Assembly (NCBI RefSeq): GCF_000473245.1
Contig: NC_022524.1
Location: 3,682,501-3,746,500 of the forward strand
Length of the DNA stretch: 64,000 nt
DNA from: Bacillus infantis NRRL B-14911
Lineage (GTDB): Bacteria; Bacillota; Bacilli; Bacillales; Cytobacillaceae
Reading direction: 5' to 3'
This document shows, piece after piece, positions 61,622-64,000 of this stretch (positions are counted from its first letter, which is position 1; each line of letters opens with the position of its first letter). The translations under genes and the position numbers were made by a program. The notes under the pieces were generated by a model, which had not been told where the DNA came from, did not search any database, and worked only from the letters and a program-made list of their open reading frames with translations.

Positions 61622-61862
61622 AGTTAGTCGAATTCAGTGCTACCAGCTGATAGGTGATGCGTGTTTTTCCATCTCGCATTTCAAGCTTCCTGATCAGGGC
61701 AGTTCCGCTTAGATCAGCTTCTTTTGTTTTGCGGACTTCTACGGGGATGTCCAGCGGATAAATCCTGTAGCCTTCTTTTTCAAGAGTAAAATAATTGTCT
61801 TCAAGCCTGGTTTCCCTGCCCTTTGTCACAATCATTGTATTTAATTCCAAAGGCATTCCCAT
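61620..61862 (-). CDS. ytmB: YtmB, DUF2584 family protein
   Basis: 80 residues: MGMPLELNTMIVTKGRETRL to MRDGKTRITYQLVALNSTN, matching YtmB/DUF2584. A small soluble protein of unknown function. ATG 61862 follows AAGGAGAG; an upstream in-frame ATG would include that site. It lies 21 bp downstream of ytmA. Confidence 0.93.
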   Translation of the reverse strand: MGMPLELNTMIVTKGRETRLEDNYFTLEKEGYRIYPLDIPVEVRKTKEADLSGTALIRKLEMRDGKTRITYQLVALNSTN

Positions 61863-61883
61863 AGGATATCTCTCCTTCATTCT

Positions 61884-62684
61884 CTAATCTACTCTTATAG
61901 TACAGTATTCAGCCTGTTTTTTCATCCATGCAGTTAAATCGGAAACCACCCTGCGGTTGACAGCCGGCGGGAAGTAGTGGGTATATTCGTTGAAATACCA
62001 GCTCTCGACCGGCTTCCCCAATGCCTTCAGCCGCTTTTCAAGCCTGTAGGCGTGCTCGACAGAAACATTGTGGTCCTTAGCTCCATGAATGATCAGCACG
62101 GGAGGCCCCATATCCTCAAGATGATAGAGGGGGGTCCTGCTTTCGTACCGTTCAGGATATTTAACCGGTGTTCCCCCAATTACCCGCTTCATCATTCTCC
62201 GCAAATCCTTCCTCTCCACATACGTCAATGCCATATCGCTGACTCCGCCCCATGTAACGACAGATGCCGCTTCAGGATGATGGATGGCTGCAAGGAGCGC
62301 CATGACTCCTCCCCTGGAAAAGCCAAAAATATGGACTTTATCTACACGGGGATGATTCTGAAGAAGGCGGAAGCCTGAAAATGCATCTTCCCTGTCTTCA
62401 CCTGCAAAATCTTCATTCCCTTCCCCTCCCTGGTTTCCCCGGTAAAATGGCGCAAATACAATAAAACCTTCTGAAGCAAATTGGACAATCCGCCCCGGCC
62501 TGACTTTCCCCACATTTTTGATTCCGCCCCGCAAATAAAGGAATCCATCATATATCTCCCCATCCTTCGGCTCTGCCAGCAGGCCTTTAATCTTTAATCC
62601 CCCGGCTGTATAAGTGATAAGGCTCAATTCAATGGCAGGGTTTGGGGAAGGATAGCGCTGCCTGTCTATAATCATTTCTTCCAT
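61884..62684 (-). CDS. ytmA: YtmA, S9 prolyl-oligopeptidase-like hydrolase
   Basis: 266 residues, alpha/beta hydrolase without the propeller domain. Nucleophile Ser in FGFSRGGVMALLAA, Asp in IHGAKDHNVSVEHAYR and His in NEYTHYFPPAVNRR. YLRGGIKNVGKVRPGRIVQF is typical of YtmA. Peptidase or esterase; substrate unknown. ATG 62684 follows AAGGAG. Operon with ytmB, as in B. subtilis. Confidence 0.92.
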   Translation of the reverse strand: MEEMIIDRQRYPSPNPAIELSLITYTAGGLKIKGLLAEPKDGEIYDGFLYLRGGIKNVGKVRPGRIVQFASEGFIVFAPFYRGNQGGEGNEDFAGEDREDAFSGFRLLQNHPRVDKVHIFGFSRGGVMALLAAIHHPEAASVVTWGGVSDMALTYVERKDLRRMMKRVIGGTPVKYPERYESRTPLYHLEDMGPPVLIIHGAKDHNVSVEHAYRLEKRLKALGKPVESWYFNEYTHYFPPAVNRRVVSDLTAWMKKQAEYCTIRVD

Positions 62685-62828
62685 CAATTCTCATCTCCTT
62701 AACCCTGCAGAATAATAGGCACAAAGCCTTCCTTTAAATTTCCGTTCCTGGGCATTCACACATTTTTTTCCCAAATCATACGATAGCTTAGATAAGAACA
62801 CACACCTTTACACACGGGAGGCAATAGC

Positions 62829-63824
62829 ATGAAAAGAGCTTTAAAAATAGGTTTTTCTTTGCTGGCTGTATTTGTACTGCTGGTGCCGCTGGCGGCTTGC
62901 GGCAAAGACGAAGTCCAGACTGTCAGGATTGCGGAAGTTACCCGTTCCATCTTCTATGCTCCCCAATATGTTGCCATTGAAAAGGGATTTTTCAAAGAAG
63001 AAGGCCTTGATGTCAAACTGACAACCACCCCTGGCGGAGATAAAACGATGACAGCCCTTCTTTCGGATGGAGCAGATGTGGCGCTTGTCGGATCGGAAAC
63101 CTCCATCTATGTATACGGCCAGGGCACAAATGATCCTGTCATCAATTTTGCGCAGCTGACACAGACAGATGGAACCTTCCTCGTATCCCGGGAAAAGATC
63201 GACGACTTTACATGGGATCAGCTGAAGGGGAAAACCTTCCTTGGCCAGCGCAAAGGCGGAATGCCTCAGATGGTAGGGGAGTTTGTATTGAAGAAGCATG
63301 GAATTGATCCCCAGGAAGATTTAAACCTGATCCAAAATGTAGATTATGCCAATATCGCTCCAGCCTTCGCTTCAGGCACAGGTGAATTCGTTCAGCTTTT
63401 CGAACCGACTGCCAGCGTGTTTGAAAAAGAAGGCAAAGGGCATATTGTCGCCTCCTTTGGCACAGAATCCGGTCATGTACCTTATACCACCTTTATGGCA
63501 AAAGAAAGCTATATGAAAGAAAACAGTGAAACGGTTGAGAAATTTGCCCGTGCAATCTATAAGGCACAGCAGTGGGTTGATTCGCATGAGCCCCAGGAAA
63601 CTGCTGAAGTAATCCAGAAATATTTCGAGGACACTGACCTTGACATCATCGAAATGGTAGTGGACCGCTACAGAAGCCAAGGCTCGTTTGCAGCTGATCC
63701 TATATTGGATGAAGAGGAATGGAAAAACCTCCAGGATATTATGGATGAGGCCGGCGAACTTCCAAAACGGATTGATCATGAAACATTAGTTAATACAGAA
63801 ATTGCCGAAAAAGTGATGAAGTAG
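62829..63824 (+). CDS. ytlA: YtlA, ABC transporter substrate-binding lipoprotein
   Basis: 331 residues. Lipoprotein signal with LAAC (Cys24), then an NMT1/SsuA-type periplasmic-binding fold (SIFYAPQYVAIEKGFFKEEG, DVALVGSETSIYVYGQG). Such proteins deliver thiamine precursors, sulfonates or similar compounds; the ligand of YtlA is not known. ATG 62829 follows GGGAGG. First gene of the ytlA-ytlC(-ytlD) operon, 35 bp before ytlC. Confidence 0.92.
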   Translation: MKRALKIGFSLLAVFVLLVPLAACGKDEVQTVRIAEVTRSIFYAPQYVAIEKGFFKEEGLDVKLTTTPGGDKTMTALLSDGADVALVGSETSIYVYGQGTNDPVINFAQLTQTDGTFLVSREKIDDFTWDQLKGKTFLGQRKGGMPQMVGEFVLKKHGIDPQEDLNLIQNVDYANIAPAFASGTGEFVQLFEPTASVFEKEGKGHIVASFGTESGHVPYTTFMAKESYMKENSETVEKFARAIYKAQQWVDSHEPQETAEVIQKYFEDTDLDIIEMVVDRYRSQGSFAADPILDEEEWKNLQDIMDEAGELPKRIDHETLVNTEIAEKVMK

Positions 63825-63859
63825 GCAAGGCTCTGAATTAAAGAAACGGAGGGTGAAAA

Positions 63860-64000
63860 ATGGACTTTCTCGAGATTGAACAGATCAATCATACTTATTT
63901 TACCAAAAACACTGCAAACACGGCCCTCTCTGATATTACCTTAAGCATTAAGGAAGGGGAATTTGTCTCCTTCCTTGGCCCAAGCGGCTGCGGAAAGACT
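63860..64000 (+). CDS. ytlC: YtlC, ABC transporter ATP-binding protein (cut by window edge)
   Basis: The first 47 codons: [20 protein letters not shown], then [19 protein letters not shown] ending at the Walker A motif. ATG follows CGGAGGGTG. The ATPase partner of YtlA; the rest lies outside the window. Confidence 0.92.
   Translation, partial: MDFLEIEQINHTYFTKNTANTALSDITLSIKEGEFVSFLGPSGCGKT

Overview
The window is a moderate-GC chromosomal segment of a member of the Bacillaceae, close to Bacillus, Cytobacillus or Mesobacillus (genus not resolvable from this sequence). Evidence: AGGAGG-type ribosome binding sites, many GTG and TTG starts, T-box and S-box leaders, a Cse60 sporulation gene, and a gene order that follows, as I remember it, the Bacillus subtilis 168 ytp-ytl region (sftA-ytpQ-ytpP-ytoP-ytzB-ytoQ-ytnP-trmB-ytmP-amyX-ytlQ-thpR-ytkP-pepV-ythQ-ythP-ytgP-ytfP-cse60-leuS-yttB-ytqA-ytqB-ytpB-ytpA-ytoA-asnB-metK-pckA-ytmB-ytmA-ytlA-ytlC). 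There is no prophage, IS element, CRISPR array, rRNA or tRNA gene.

Layout. 1-5.4 kb: start of a nicotinate phosphoribosyltransferase gene behind a perfect 28-bp palindrome, the cytosolic DNA translocase SftA, YtpQ and thioredoxin-like YtpP. 5.4-17.8 kb: PTS-IIC-like membrane protein, a lipoprotein, YtoQ, a DUF84 NTPase, M42 aminopeptidase, YtzB, lactonase YtnP, TrmB, a 59-residue membrane protein, YtzH, kinase-like YtmP, pullulanase AmyX, YtlQ and ThpR. 18-29 kb: cysteine synthase-like YtkP, D-amino acid transaminase and PepV, an Ecs-type ABC pair, a MOSC protein, an M48 protease fused to ankyrin repeats, YtzE, an RsuA-type pseudouridine synthase and lipid II flippase MurJ. 29-38 kb: YtfP flavoprotein, Cse60, rhodanese YtwF, leuS with a T-box leader, then a catabolic module (hydroxybutyrate dehydrogenase, GntP-type permease, sigma-54 activator) with a sigma-54 promoter, a palindromic candidate enhancer and a cre site.

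38-51 kb: MFS transporter YttB, two small spore-former genes, the tRNA wobble-uridine pair ytqA/ytqB, the terpenoid/lysophospholipid pair ytpB/ytpA, gamma-carbonic-anhydrase-like YtoA, a C39 peptidase, asnB, and metK behind a SAM-I riboswitch with an enlarged P3 domain and an unusually long remaining leader. 51-64 kb: the aa3 quinol oxidase operon qoxABCD with a perfect FNR/CRP-type box, a repeat-rich gene-free stretch, pckA with a CcpN-like site over its -10, a divergent citR/citA pair, ytmB/ytmA and the start of an ytlA-ytlC ABC importer operon.

The least explained feature is a family of four intergenic elements (126-197 bp, all in the same orientation) near 11.0, 38.3, 55.8 and 56.5 kb. 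They share a core, are bounded by about 9-bp inverted arms, and show compensatory base changes in at least two stems. One copy carries a 62-bp insertion flanked by a 4-bp direct repeat.
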